From CAVPCZ01 sp963779225 (GTDB lineage Bacteria; Bacteroidota; Ignavibacteria; UBA10030; UBA6906), in NCBI GenBank assembly GCA_963779225.1, contig CAVZWW010000003.1, positions 1,116,001 to 1,180,000 of the forward strand: a DNA stretch of 64,000 nucleotides, read 5' to 3'. Below, one piece after another: positions 49,817 through 58,856 of this stretch. The notes under the pieces are model-generated. The model had not been told where the DNA came from. It was given only the letters and a program-made list of their open reading frames with translations, and did no database searches. The first letter of the stretch is position 1. Each line of letters opens with the position of its first letter. Both the position numbers and the translations under genes were made by a program.

Positions 49817-51109
49817 ATGAAGTCTTCTTTGTTGCTTCTGCTCTTCCCCGCTTTCGCGCTCGCACAACAGGATGCCGGATACAAAAGCATCCACCAGCTG
49901 GAAGCGGAACTTCATCGCAACGATCCGGTTGCGGTCGCGGCAGAGCCTTCTCCGGCAGTGCCGCTCCTTCCAAAAGCGCATAGTGTTTCCGTCCTGGACA
50001 GAAAGGTCTTTGGCTGGCATCCCTACTGGGCGTCGTCAGGCGCATATCTCACCTACGACTATGCGGCACTATCTCACATCGGATACTTCAGCTATGAGAC
50101 CGATACCGCTACGGGGGGCTACACAACGATCCGGGGGTGGGATACCACGCCAGTAATCGCCTATGCGCATCAACGGGGCGTCAAAGTCACACTGACTGTG
50201 ACGAGCTTCGACTATGACGGGAACGACAAGCTGTTGAGTGATACCGTGAAACAAAACCGGATGTTCAGCACGCTTGTTTCGCTGCTCAAAGCGAGGAGCG
50301 GGGACGGAGTGAATTTCGATCTGGAGAGGATCCGCAGCACACAACGGACAAACCTTGTCACGTTCATGCGCCGCGCGACAGCGCACATCAAGGGGGAGTT
50401 GCCCAACGCAGAAATCTCCATGGCCACACCGGCAGTCGACTGGTCGGCGACCTGGGACTTTGCCCAGCTTGCACAGACATGTGACTACCTGATTGTCATG
50501 GGGTATGCCTACTACTGGTCCGGTTCTTCCACGGCCGGACCCGTCGCCCCGCTCGAGGGAGAAAGCAACAACGTCACGCGGACCATCGACACATATCTTG
50601 CGGCCGGAGTCCCGCCGGAAAAACTCCTTCTCGGTGTGCCATGGTACGGGTATGATTGGCCTGTCGTGAACAGTGCACGTAAGTCCACCGCGACAGGTAC
50701 CGGATCATCGAGAACGTATGTCGTGGCCGAGCCGATGGCACAATCGTACGGCAAGGTGTTCGACGGGCTCACAAAGGTTCCCTGGTTTTCCTACACTTCC
50801 GGACCGAGCTGGCGCCAGGTATGGTACGATGACAGCCTGAGTCTTGCACTGAAGTATAACCTCGTCAATGCACGCACCCTTGCGGGCATTGGCATATGGG
50901 CGCTGAGCTACGACGGTGCACGGTCCGAAATCTGGAACGGCATCACGGCCGCCTTCACATCGACGGGCGTCGGCCCAATTGCGGGCGAGGTGCCTCAGCA
51001 GCGTCTGCTGTTTCAGAATTATCCCAATCCGTTCAACGGAGAGACGGTGATTAGGTATCAAGTGCCTCCCTGGACCTCAGGCGGAGATGGTGAAGACTTC
51101 GATCGCTGA
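49817..51109 (+). CDS. Secreted GH18 chitinase/endoglycosidase-like protein, sorting domain frameshifted
   Basis: ATG 49817 opens a signal peptide (LLLLLFPAFALAQ). The GH18 barrel: KVFGWHPYWASSGAYLTYDYAALSHIGYFSYE, GVKVTLTVTSF, the catalytic DGVNFDLE with acid Glu170 (second Asp of DxxDxDxE is Asn166), ISMATPAVDWSATWDF, YLIVMGYAYYWSGSSTAGPVAPLEG, and LAGIGIWALSYDGARSEIW. It then enters a T9SS type A sorting domain (RLLFQNYPNPFNGETVIRYQVP) and leaves it: the frame runs on to DGEDFDR and a stop, while the rest of the domain is in the next frame (51087-51305). The enzyme part is intact. It likely hydrolyses chitin- or peptidoglycan-type beta-1,4-GlcNAc links. Confidence 0.88.
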   Translation: MKSSLLLLLFPAFALAQQDAGYKSIHQLEAELHRNDPVAVAAEPSPAVPLLPKAHSVSVLDRKVFGWHPYWASSGAYLTYDYAALSHIGYFSYETDTATGGYTTIRGWDTTPVIAYAHQRGVKVTLTVTSFDYDGNDKLLSDTVKQNRMFSTLVSLLKARSGDGVNFDLERIRSTQRTNLVTFMRRATAHIKGELPNAEISMATPAVDWSATWDFAQLAQTCDYLIVMGYAYYWSGSSTAGPVAPLEGESNNVTRTIDTYLAAGVPPEKLLLGVPWYGYDWPVVNSARKSTATGTGSSRTYVVAEPMAQSYGKVFDGLTKVPWFSYTSGPSWRQVWYDDSLSLALKYNLVNARTLAGIGIWALSYDGARSEIWNGITAAFTSTGVGPIAGEVPQQRLLFQNYPNPFNGETVIRYQVPPWTSGGDGEDFDR

Positions 51110-51305
51110 AAGCCCGTTGCCGATGGTCAATCTGCGCGTGTACGACCTCCTGGGCCGCGAAGTGGCGGTGCTGGTGAACGAGAGGAGACCGGCGGGGACG
51201 TACGAAGCCAGGTTCGATGCCCATGGGCTGGCGAGCGGGCTGTACATCTGCAGGCTGGTCGTGAGCGATGACATCCGGACCCGCAGCATGGTCCTGATCC
51301 AATAA
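51087..51305 (+). pseudogene. Frameshifted C-terminal part of the GH18 sorting domain
   Basis: The frame after the shift reads LPMVNLRVYDLLGREVAVLVNERR, GTYEARFDAHGLASGLYICRLVVS and DIRTRSMVLIQ, the second half of the T9SS type A domain that begins in the GH18 frame. One shift between about 51060 and 51115 would rejoin the two. A sequencing error is the simplest alternative. Confidence 0.85.
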
Positions 51306-51506
51306 CGGAGAAACGCCGTCGAGGGGCGCGTCCCCATCTCTCCATTCCCGGCGAACCCGGTCACCGGAAGCCCATTGCCGGTACCGCTCGACGACGCGTG
51401 TCAGGCGGCCCCATGTAGAGCGGGAGAATGTGGTCTGGATCCTGCACCCCTTCGCCGGACTCCGGCTGCCGGCAGATCCCGCATATCAAAAGGGTGAAAG
51501 GAGTAC

Positions 51507-52925
51507 GTGACAGAGAACTCAAAAGCCCGGAAGGGCTTCTGGAATTCCAGCGAATTCACCGTCGGGACGCTCCGCTACACCCGCGGGGCGCTGATCACGG
51601 TGGTGTTCTGGATGCTGTGGGCCGACCTGAGCCTGCAGATCATGGAGAATCTTCCCAACATCATTCCTCTCCAGCTCAAATGGCTGGGAGCAAGCGATAG
51701 GTTGATCGGTTTCGTGAAGGACAGCCTGCAGGCTATCCTCACGCTGTGTTATGTGCCGATAATCGGGATGCAGAGTGACCGGCACCGCGGTCCGCTTGGA
51801 AGACGCCGTCCGTTCCTCCTCTGGTGCAGCATTCCGGTGTGCCTGTTTCTGGTATGCCTGGGGTTTGTGGAGCCGCTGACGCACGTCGTGCAAGCCATCC
51901 TGACGCCGGTTGTTGCGGTCGGCGGCGTGTCCCCGGCCACGCTCGGCATCCTCCTGATCACGGTCTTCGCGGCCGGATTCTTCTTTTTCAACAACTACAT
52001 ACTTCAGGTTTACCAGTACCTGGTCGCCGACGTGGTGCCAAAGGAAGTCATGGGTACTTTCGTCGGCCTGTATCGCGCCATCGGTGCGGTGGCTGCCTTT
52101 GCATTCAACCGGTGGTTGTTCGGGTACGCAGAAACGCACGTGTCCTGGATCTATGTGGGTGGTGCGGCGCTGTATGCCTTTGCCTTTGCTCTGCTGGTAT
52201 GGCGGGTCAGGGAGGGGGAGTACCCTCCGCCTCCCAAGGCCGCGGAGCGCCCGGGACCTGTAAAGTTCGTTAAGCAGTACGCAAGGGAATGTTACACCCA
52301 TAGCTTCTATCTGAAGATCTACTCGGTCGCACTTTTCCACTGGGCGTCATGGGTCCCGTTCATGACGTTCGTGGTGTTCTATGCGACAGAGACCGCCGGC
52401 CCCGAGTATACCCCTTCGCTGGGCGTGAGCGTCGCGGAGTTCGGAAGGATCAAAGCGTGGACATTCCTGCCGAGCGTGGCGATCTTCGCCACGTTCGGCC
52501 CCCTGGTCGACAGGTTTCATGCGCTCCGTGTGCTGATGGTCGGCATCGTCGGCGCGGCGGTCACGTTCTTCGCAGGATTCTTCCTGGTGCACACCCCTGA
52601 TCAGTTCCTCGCCTGGTGGATCGTCAACCAGGCGATGCTGGCGGTGTTTGCGCTGGCGTATCTGGCGATGTTTCCTGCACTCTTTCCTCGGGAGAAATAC
52701 GGTCAGTTTTTCTCCGCCAATCAACTGTACTTCAGCCTGGGATTGGTGATCGCACCCTTCCTCTGCGGCTGGCTGATGGACACGATAAAGGACTACCGCT
52801 ACCTTTACATCTGGAGCGGGACATTCTCGACGCTCGCCATGTTGACGTCGTTTTCGCTGTACCGGCATTGGAAACGGCTGGGAGGAGATGATCATTATGT
52901 TCCTCCGGTGATTGCTGATTCATGA
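51507..52925 (+). CDS. MFS sugar transporter (SLC45/SUT-like)
   Basis: GTG start with AAAGGAG upstream. 472 aa, 12 hydrophobic segments. The first loop has the MFS signature GMQSDRHRGPLGRRRPFLLW, a form typical of sucrose/maltoside transporters of the SLC45 or SUT-like type (SDR...GRRRPF). Other parts: FFFFNNYILQVYQYLVADVVPKE, GTFVGLYRAIGAVAAFAFN. It probably brings oligosaccharides into the cytoplasm for the GH2 enzyme that follows after 69 bp. Confidence 0.9.
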   Translation: MTENSKARKGFWNSSEFTVGTLRYTRGALITVVFWMLWADLSLQIMENLPNIIPLQLKWLGASDRLIGFVKDSLQAILTLCYVPIIGMQSDRHRGPLGRRRPFLLWCSIPVCLFLVCLGFVEPLTHVVQAILTPVVAVGGVSPATLGILLITVFAAGFFFFNNYILQVYQYLVADVVPKEVMGTFVGLYRAIGAVAAFAFNRWLFGYAETHVSWIYVGGAALYAFAFALLVWRVREGEYPPPPKAAERPGPVKFVKQYARECYTHSFYLKIYSVALFHWASWVPFMTFVVFYATETAGPEYTPSLGVSVAEFGRIKAWTFLPSVAIFATFGPLVDRFHALRVLMVGIVGAAVTFFAGFFLVHTPDQFLAWWIVNQAMLAVFALAYLAMFPALFPREKYGQFFSANQLYFSLGLVIAPFLCGWLMDTIKDYRYLYIWSGTFSTLAMLTSFSLYRHWKRLGGDDHYVPPVIADS

Positions 52926-52994
52926 ACCGTGCACCGGCAATCGCAGACGGAAAGGACCGGGAGCGGTGTCAAGCGAAACAAACCGGAGGCAGTC

Positions 52995-55900
52995 TTGAAA
53001 GGAAAGGATCTGGCTGTGAGAGACGACGTCTTTGCTGACATTGGCACGCGGGCAATTGCTGCTCGACGCAAGTGGCTCGAGGAAGTCCGCCCGCCACATT
53101 TGCCGCGCAAGATGCTGCCGGCCGCAAAGTCTGATCGGCGCTCGGCCTTCACGCCGGTGCCGAAGATCGATACGCCCGAGAAACTCGCGGCAGAATTGGC
53201 CCGGCAGCGTCGGCGGTATGGGCGTTTCCTCAAAGATCTTGCGCCCGAGCTGCCCTCCCCGAGGGACACGCTGCGGCTTGAGGAGTTCCAGTGGCGGATG
53301 GAAACCGATGCCGACCGGGCCGATTTCCAGCACCCGCTGAGCGGTTCCGGTGACTGGACAGTGATCAGCGTGCCCCACTTCGGTGGGCCGATCGGGCGTG
53401 CGGTGGCGTATTACCGGGCCGTGTTTGCCGTGACGCGATCGATGCTCGACAAGGGGGCGCTGTTCGTGCGGTTCGGCGCGGTGGACTACAGGGCACACGT
53501 GTTCGTCAATGGACATTACATTGGTTCGCACGAGGGCTTCTTCGCACCGTTCGAGTTCGAGTGTGCCGGATCCGTGCGCGAGGGGCAGAATGTGTTGCTG
53601 GTGAAGGTCGAAAACGATGCGATTTACATGGGCAACCACGCCTGGGGCCAGCCGGAGGAAGGCGACAAACTGTACGCCGCCACCAACCTCGGGTGGGACG
53701 ACCCGGACCTGGGCTGGTGCCATTGCCCACCCGGCTTCGGCATTTACCAGGATGTGTTCGTCGAAGCGCGTGCGCCACTCTATATCGCCGATCTCTGGGT
53801 GCGCCCGTTGCCGGACGCCGGGCGCGCCGAGGCATGGATTGAAGTCTGGAACAAAGACCGGGGGAACCGACCGGCCTCGGTTGAAATCTCCGTGTTCGGA
53901 CAGAACTTCCGGAAAACCGTCATCCGCCGGTTGCGGTACACACCGGGCGCGCACATCATCCCCGGCGTCGGCGACCTCCAGAAGCCGACGGACAACCAGC
54001 AGGTGATGCTCACCATGGGCGCCGGCGCGAATCTGATCAAGGTTCCCCTCGCCATCCCGCGTCCGCGCCTCTGGGATCTTGAAACACCGTGGCTCTATCA
54101 GATTCAGGTCCGCCTGCTTGACGGGGCCGGGGCACTCCTGGACACCGCGAAACGTCAGTTCGGCATGCGCACCTTCCGGCAGGACCACGACAATGTGCCG
54201 CGTGGCCGGATGTTCCTCAACGGCCGGGAAATCAGGTTGCGCGGCGCAAACACGATGGGTTTTGAGCAGCAGGACGTCTTCCAGAAAGACTTCCGGCAAC
54301 TCGAGGACGACATCCTGCTCGCCAAGATCTGCAATATGAACTATTTGCGGTTCACGCAACGGCCCGTGCAGCCGGAGATCTACGAGTATTGCGACCGCCT
54401 CGGACTGATGACACAGACCGACCTGCCATTGTTCGGCTGCCTGCGCTACCACAAATTCGCCGAGGCAGTCCGGCAAGCCGGGGAGATGGAGCGGTTGGTG
54501 CGGGGTCACGCGTGCAACATCATGGTAAGCTACATCAACGAACCCTTTCCGAACGCCAGCGGCAAACCACACCGGCATCTCACCCGTCCGGACCTGCAGG
54601 CGTTCTTTGATGCCGCAGACCGTGCTGTGCATGTGCTCAATCCTGACCGTGTTATCAAGCACGTCGACGGCGATTATGATCCTCCGGGCGAGACCCTGCC
54701 CGACAATCACTGCTATTGCGGATGGTACAACGGCCATGGACTTGAACTCGGCAGGTTGCACCGGGGCTTCTGGGTGCCGGTCAAACGCGGCTGGCTCTAC
54801 GGCTGTGGCGAGTTCGGCGTGGAAGGACTCGACCCTGCCGACCTGATGCGCCGCCGTTATCCCCGCGAATGGCTGCCGGGTGCCGACGAATCCGCCTGGA
54901 CGCCCGACGCCATTCACGGCGCGCAAACAGGCAAGTTCCACTACATGTGGTTCGATACGCAGCACACGCTGGAAGACTGGGTGCGCGTGAGCCAGCGCCA
55001 CCAGGCCTGGGCCACGCGTCTGTTTGCCGAGCGGTTCCGGCGCGACAACCGGATGGTCAGCTTTGCAGTCCATCTGTTCATTGACGCTTTCCCATCCAGC
55101 TGGATGAAGACGATCATGGACTGTGAGCGCCGGCCCAAGCCGGCATACTTCGCCTACCGGGATGCACTGGAACCGTTGACCGTGAACATTCGGACCGACC
55201 GACGGGCCTTCACGGCTGGCGAGGTGATGCGGTTCGAGTTCTGGGTCTGCAACGACACGTCCGAACTGCCGCAGAAACCCCGGTTGCGCTGGCAGATCGA
55301 GCAGGGGGGGCGAGTTATCTTCGCCCGGCAGGCCCCTGCCACGGTGCAAGCGGTACGCGCGACGTTCCAGGGATTCTTTGCGCCCGGTGCGCCCCATGTT
55401 GAGGAACGAACCCGGTACACCTTGCGCCTTGCGCTTGCGGACGGGGCGAAAACCCTGCGCGACAGCGCCATCGAGTTTGAGGTCTTCCCGGTCCCGCCGG
55501 CCCTGCGAGGGTCGCCGGTCACGGTCATCGGTGCGGGTAAGGCGCAGCAGCTGCTGCGTGAGCTGGGGGGAACACCGGCCGCGAAAGAACCGTCGGTTAT
55601 ACTTGTGGGCGACTATGCGGCGTACCGGCGCCGTCGTCAAGCCATAGACCGCGCGGTGACCGCCGGTGCGCGGGCGGTGTTCCTTGAACTGCCGGTAGGA
55701 AAGTATGAGATCGGTGGCTCAGAGATCCGCGTAGTGGAATGTGTGATGCGACCTCGTGAGTTTGTGTCGCGGGCAACCGGACATCGGCTGGTGGAGGGAT
55801 TCGACACGGAGGATTTCAAGTGCTGGTACGACCCGAAGGCCGGCTATTTCCGGCCGCTGCTCGCGACAATGTTCGAGGCCGACGGCTGGCAGCCGATTCT

Positions 55901-56075
55901 GACCAACGGTAACGGCGTCTGGGGCGGCGGTGCGTGGAAGAGGATGCTTGCCGCCGCCGAGAAAGCCAGTGGCAACGGCACGTACATCATCTGCCAGGTC
56001 GAGCTTGCAGGAAGAACCCGTCACAACCCGGTCGCCGGCATATTTGCGCGTCGGCTGTTGAAGGTGGCACACTGA
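52995..56075 (+). CDS. Cytoplasmic GH2-family glycosidase (beta-galactosidase/glucuronidase-like)
   Basis: The frame has a GTG at 52929, but TTG 52995 has GGAGG with a 5-base spacer. About 1026 aa, no signal peptide. N-terminal sugar-binding jelly roll (YYRAVFAVTR ... LFVRFGAVDYRAHVFVNGHYIGSHEGFFAPFEFE), Ig-like part, then barrel with acid/base Glu near 516 (MVSYINEPFPN) and nucleophile Glu near 606 (WLYGCGEFGVEG), 90 residues apart. C-terminal beta domains follow. Long GC-rich coding sequence with few stops on the reverse strand gives a spurious opposite frame of over 900 codons. It probably cleaves the sugar imported by the MFS neighbour. Confidence 0.88.
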   Translation: MKGKDLAVRDDVFADIGTRAIAARRKWLEEVRPPHLPRKMLPAAKSDRRSAFTPVPKIDTPEKLAAELARQRRRYGRFLKDLAPELPSPRDTLRLEEFQWRMETDADRADFQHPLSGSGDWTVISVPHFGGPIGRAVAYYRAVFAVTRSMLDKGALFVRFGAVDYRAHVFVNGHYIGSHEGFFAPFEFECAGSVREGQNVLLVKVENDAIYMGNHAWGQPEEGDKLYAATNLGWDDPDLGWCHCPPGFGIYQDVFVEARAPLYIADLWVRPLPDAGRAEAWIEVWNKDRGNRPASVEISVFGQNFRKTVIRRLRYTPGAHIIPGVGDLQKPTDNQQVMLTMGAGANLIKVPLAIPRPRLWDLETPWLYQIQVRLLDGAGALLDTAKRQFGMRTFRQDHDNVPRGRMFLNGREIRLRGANTMGFEQQDVFQKDFRQLEDDILLAKICNMNYLRFTQRPVQPEIYEYCDRLGLMTQTDLPLFGCLRYHKFAEAVRQAGEMERLVRGHACNIMVSYINEPFPNASGKPHRHLTRPDLQAFFDAADRAVHVLNPDRVIKHVDGDYDPPGETLPDNHCYCGWYNGHGLELGRLHRGFWVPVKRGWLYGCGEFGVEGLDPADLMRRRYPREWLPGADESAWTPDAIHGAQTGKFHYMWFDTQHTLEDWVRVSQRHQAWATRLFAERFRRDNRMVSFAVHLFIDAFPSSWMKTIMDCERRPKPAYFAYRDALEPLTVNIRTDRRAFTAGEVMRFEFWVCNDTSELPQKPRLRWQIEQGGRVIFARQAPATVQAVRATFQGFFAPGAPHVEERTRYTLRLALADGAKTLRDSAIEFEVFPVPPALRGSPVTVIGAGKAQQLLRELGGTPAAKEPSVILVGDYAAYRRRRQAIDRAVTAGARAVFLELPVGKYEIGGSEIRVVECVMRPREFVSRATGHRLVEGFDTEDFKCWYDPKAGYFRPLLATMFEADGWQPILTNGNGVWGGGAWKRMLAAAEKASGNGTYIICQVELAGRTRHNPVAGIFARRLLKVAH

Positions 56076-56238
56076 CGAATCTGCAAAGGAGCATAGCCGT
56101 GTGAGTACTACGCGTCCGACAGCGTGTACACCTCGGGAAGAATGCCTTCCTGCTCTATTCGCAATTCTCTCCGCGGGTGAATGGACCGTGATCCGCCTGG
56201 CGGTTCAGAATGCTCTCAGGGAGTACGAAAGGAAGAAC

Positions 56239-56646
56239 ATGAAAAGTTCTCATACAGTGCCCAAAAACATCAATGAATATATAGCGGCCTTCCCGCAGGA
56301 TGTTCAAGAGATATTGGAGAAGATTCGGCTGACGATCAGAAGAGCGGCACCGGACGCTGAAGAAACAATACGCTACCGGATACCCACGTTCACTCTGAAG
56401 GGTAATCTGGTTCATTTTGGTGCTTTCAAGAAGCACATCGGGTTTTATCCTGCGTCGACAGGTGTCGAGAAGTTCAGGAATGAGCTGTCAAAATACGAAG
56501 GAGCAAGGGGCACGGTGAGGTTTCCGTTTGAGGAGCCAATTCCTTTCACCCTGATCGGCAGAATTGTGACATTCAGGGTGAAGGAGAATCTCGAAAGAGC
56601 AGCAGCAAAAGCCCAAGCGAAGAAGACACGGCACACAACCAAGTAA
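56239..56646 (+). CDS. DUF1801-domain protein (YdhG-like)
   Basis: ATG 56239 with GGAAGAAC. 135 aa: INEYIAAFPQDVQEILEKIRLTIRRAAPDAEETIRYRIPTFTLKGNLVHFGAFKKHIGFYP, and ending in a basic tail (ERAAAKAQAKKTRHTTK). DUF1801 proteins of this shape (Bacillus Fra/YdhG-like) have been linked to iron delivery; I only see the fold signature. It is located 12 bp before xylB, so probably co-transcribed. Confidence 0.85.
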   Translation: MKSSHTVPKNINEYIAAFPQDVQEILEKIRLTIRRAAPDAEETIRYRIPTFTLKGNLVHFGAFKKHIGFYPASTGVEKFRNELSKYEGARGTVRFPFEEPIPFTLIGRIVTFRVKENLERAAAKAQAKKTRHTTK

Positions 56647-56658
56647 GGAAGCGGTTCT

Positions 56659-58140
56659 ATGCTCTCTCTCGGCTATGACATAGGAAGCTCGTCAATAAAA
56701 TGCGCAATTCTTGACTGCGAAAGCGGAAAGGCGGTCGCGCTTGGATCGTATCCGGCGGAGGAAATGGCGATCCAGTCACCCAGACCGGGCTGGGCGGAAC
56801 AGGATCCGGAACTGTGGTGGCAGTATATCACCCTCCTGACCCGGGAATTGCTTAGCAGGAACACCATCGATGCGGAGAAGATAGCAGCCATTGGCATCTC
56901 CTACCAGATGCACGGACTCGTTCTTGTCGACGATCAGCAAAGGGTGCTGCGGCCGTCCATCATCTGGTGCGACAGCCGTGCCGTGGAGATCGGCCAGAAG
57001 GCATTTGAGAGGTTGGGTAAGGAGTTCTGCCTGAGCAGATTGCTGAATTCTCCCGGCAACTTCACCGCATCAAAATTGCGCTGGGTGAGGGAAAACGAAC
57101 CCGATGTGTTCAGGAAGGTGCACAAGGCGATGCTGCCGGGGGACTATATTGCGATGAAACTGACGGGCGAAATCAGCACAACCGTGTCAGGTCTCTCCGA
57201 AGGCATCTACTGGGATTTCGCCCGTAATACGGTGTCCCGGGAACTGCTTGAGCATTACCAGATAGACGAAAAACTGTTGCCGACTGTACGTCCCACATTT
57301 TCCGTTCAGGGACAGCTCACCAGACAAGCAGCAGGGCAGCTGGGGTTGCAGGAAGGGGTTCGCGTTACCTACCGTGCGGGAGATCAGCCGAACAATGCCT
57401 TTTCGCTCAATGTTCTTAACCCCGGCGAAGTTGCCGCGACCGCCGGTACATCGGGTGTGGTCTACGGCGTACTCGGCAAGATTATTTATGATACGAAGTC
57501 GCGGGTGAATCCGTTTGCCCATGTCAACCACTCTGACGACCAGCCGCGACTCGGCGTTCTCCTGTGTATTAACGGTACCGGCATTCTGAATTCCTGGCTG
57601 CGGAAAAATGTCGCTTCGGGGATGTCGTACGGGGAAATGAACACCGCCGCTGCCGGTGTGGCCGCAGGGTCCGACGGAGTCACGGTTATTCCTTTCGGCA
57701 ACGGTGCGGAGCGCGTTCTGGAGAACGCACATGTCGGGGGTCAGGTCTTCGGACTGGATTTCAACAGGCATTCACGTGCGCATCTTCTGCGCGCGGCCCA
57801 GGAAGGGATCGCTTTTGCATTTCGCTATGGAATGGATGTCATGGCGGGAATGGGGATGGATATCCGAATTATCAGGGCCGGCCAGACAAATATGTTCCTG
57901 AGCCCCGTCTTCCGTGGCTCGCTGGCTAATTGCACCGGGGCGGGCATCGAGCTCTATGAAACGGACGGCGCGCAGGGTGCGGCCCGGGGTGCGGCACTGG
58001 GTGCGGGAGTATATTCGTCGTTTCGTGATGCCTTTGCATCGTTGTCGAAGATGAAGGAAGTGCATCCGGAGGACGGGTCACGGGACGCAACACTTGCCGC
58101 GTATGAACGATGGTTATCACATTTGCATACGAGCGTGTAA
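56659..58140 (+). CDS. xylB: Xylulokinase
   Basis: 493 aa, FGGY family. YDIGSSSIKCAILD ATP site, GWAEQDPELWW, xylulose-contacting MHG at 84-86 (SYQMHGLVLVD), IIWCDSRAVEIG, and catalytic base Asp near 242 (AGDQPNNAFSLN). AATAGTSGVVYG and GAGIELYETDGAQGAARGAALGAGVY close the C-terminal domain. It phosphorylates D-xylulose to xylulose 5-phosphate. No xylA is in the window, so the pathway is incomplete here. It follows sugar hydrolases and a transporter, in keeping with a carbohydrate cluster. Confidence 0.92.
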   Translation: MLSLGYDIGSSSIKCAILDCESGKAVALGSYPAEEMAIQSPRPGWAEQDPELWWQYITLLTRELLSRNTIDAEKIAAIGISYQMHGLVLVDDQQRVLRPSIIWCDSRAVEIGQKAFERLGKEFCLSRLLNSPGNFTASKLRWVRENEPDVFRKVHKAMLPGDYIAMKLTGEISTTVSGLSEGIYWDFARNTVSRELLEHYQIDEKLLPTVRPTFSVQGQLTRQAAGQLGLQEGVRVTYRAGDQPNNAFSLNVLNPGEVAATAGTSGVVYGVLGKIIYDTKSRVNPFAHVNHSDDQPRLGVLLCINGTGILNSWLRKNVASGMSYGEMNTAAAGVAAGSDGVTVIPFGNGAERVLENAHVGGQVFGLDFNRHSRAHLLRAAQEGIAFAFRYGMDVMAGMGMDIRIIRAGQTNMFLSPVFRGSLANCTGAGIELYETDGAQGAARGAALGAGVYSSFRDAFASLSKMKEVHPEDGSRDATLAAYERWLSHLHTSV

Positions 58141-58319
58141 CGGCCTTTCGCTTACGTCCGCAGGCGAGCGTGGGCAAACGCATCAACTCGTTGTGCTGTG
58201 CTGAAACCCGCAACACTCAGACTCCGGCGGTACCGGACGGCATCACGAAAGATTTTCCTGTTCTTGGGCGCCGATTTGCGCATATTACAGTACGCAAAAC
58301 ATTCCCCAGGAGAGACAGT

Positions 58320-58514
58320 ATGATAAAAGTGACAACAACGAAGGCAACCCATCGTGGAGTCGAAATGGCGGTAATGTCTGAAAGGACGGAAAGCGGGTTG
58401 AGGTTCTGTTGCACAAATGAACGCAGCAAGCCAAGGGCAACCGAGGAATGGTTCCCAACCCAGGGCGAGGCAATCGCCAACGAACGACACGAAATTGATG
58501 CGTTGCTGCGATAG
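58320..58514 (+). CDS. Small hypothetical protein
   Basis: 64 aa, ATG 58320 with AGGAGAGACAGT before it. MIKVTTTKATHRGVEMAVMS, then RFCCTNERSKPRATEEWFPTQ and NERHEIDALLR. No signal or membrane part. A terminator follows 29 bases after the stop. It could be a genuine short gene; family unknown. Confidence 0.5.
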   Translation: MIKVTTTKATHRGVEMAVMSERTESGLRFCCTNERSKPRATEEWFPTQGEAIANERHEIDALLR

Positions 58515-58543
58515 GGAGGTGCTTTGTCAGAACGTTCACCTGG

Positions 58544-58575
58544 GCCCCGGTCAGAAATGGCTGGGGCTTTATTAT
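58544..58575 (+). terminator. Intrinsic terminator after the small gene at 58320
   Basis: GCCCCGGTC, loop AGAAAT, GGCTGGGGC (9 bp with two G-U pairs), then TTTATTATT. Confidence 0.7.
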
Positions 58576-58789
58576 TACCTTTCGAACGCCTGATATGTCC
58601 ACCCCTCGATCACCGTCTCTTGCGGACTTCGCAACCACTTGCATGTTCATCCTGCATTCGTTAACCCTCCGGGTCTGGAGAATACCCGTTTGTTGCCGGT
58701 CCACAGGTTCACCGGTTGTTGACCGGTTTAGCGGCCGGGCCGCCGACTGACGTTTGCCGGCTTGTGTCTGCCGGATGGCGAAGTTGACG

Positions 58790-58818
58790 TTGACATTGGA
58801 TGAACGGCAGGGTATATT
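58790..58818 (+). promoter_or_regulatory. Sigma-70-type promoter of the M16 peptidase genes
   Basis: TTGACA, 17-bp spacer, TATATT. This is nearly the E. coli consensus, unlike the TTTG / TAnnTTTG promoters of Bacteroides. The expected transcript start is about 58826, some 30 bases before ATG 58857. Confidence 0.65.
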
Positions 58819-58856
58819 TCCGCCACCATCTGTTTACTATCGAAGGAGATCCTTGT

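Larger units (their letters stand above)
58515..58856. other. Intergenic stretch with terminator and promoter
   Basis: 340 bases: an intrinsic terminator at 58544-58575 at the left and a near-consensus promoter at 58790-58818 at the right. In between (58600-58780) nothing is recognised besides short GC-rich inverted stretches. Confidence 0.55.

Noticed and set aside
51519..52340. Minus-strand frame of 273 codons
   Set aside because: Antisense to the MFS transporter; the charged, His-rich translation is typical of reverse complements of membrane-protein genes.
52920..55640. Open frame of over 900 codons on the minus strand
   Set aside because: It is the reverse of the GH2 gene, whose high GC leaves few stops on the other strand. 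The translation is rich in His, Arg, Pro and has no domain, while the plus strand has both catalytic Glu motifs.
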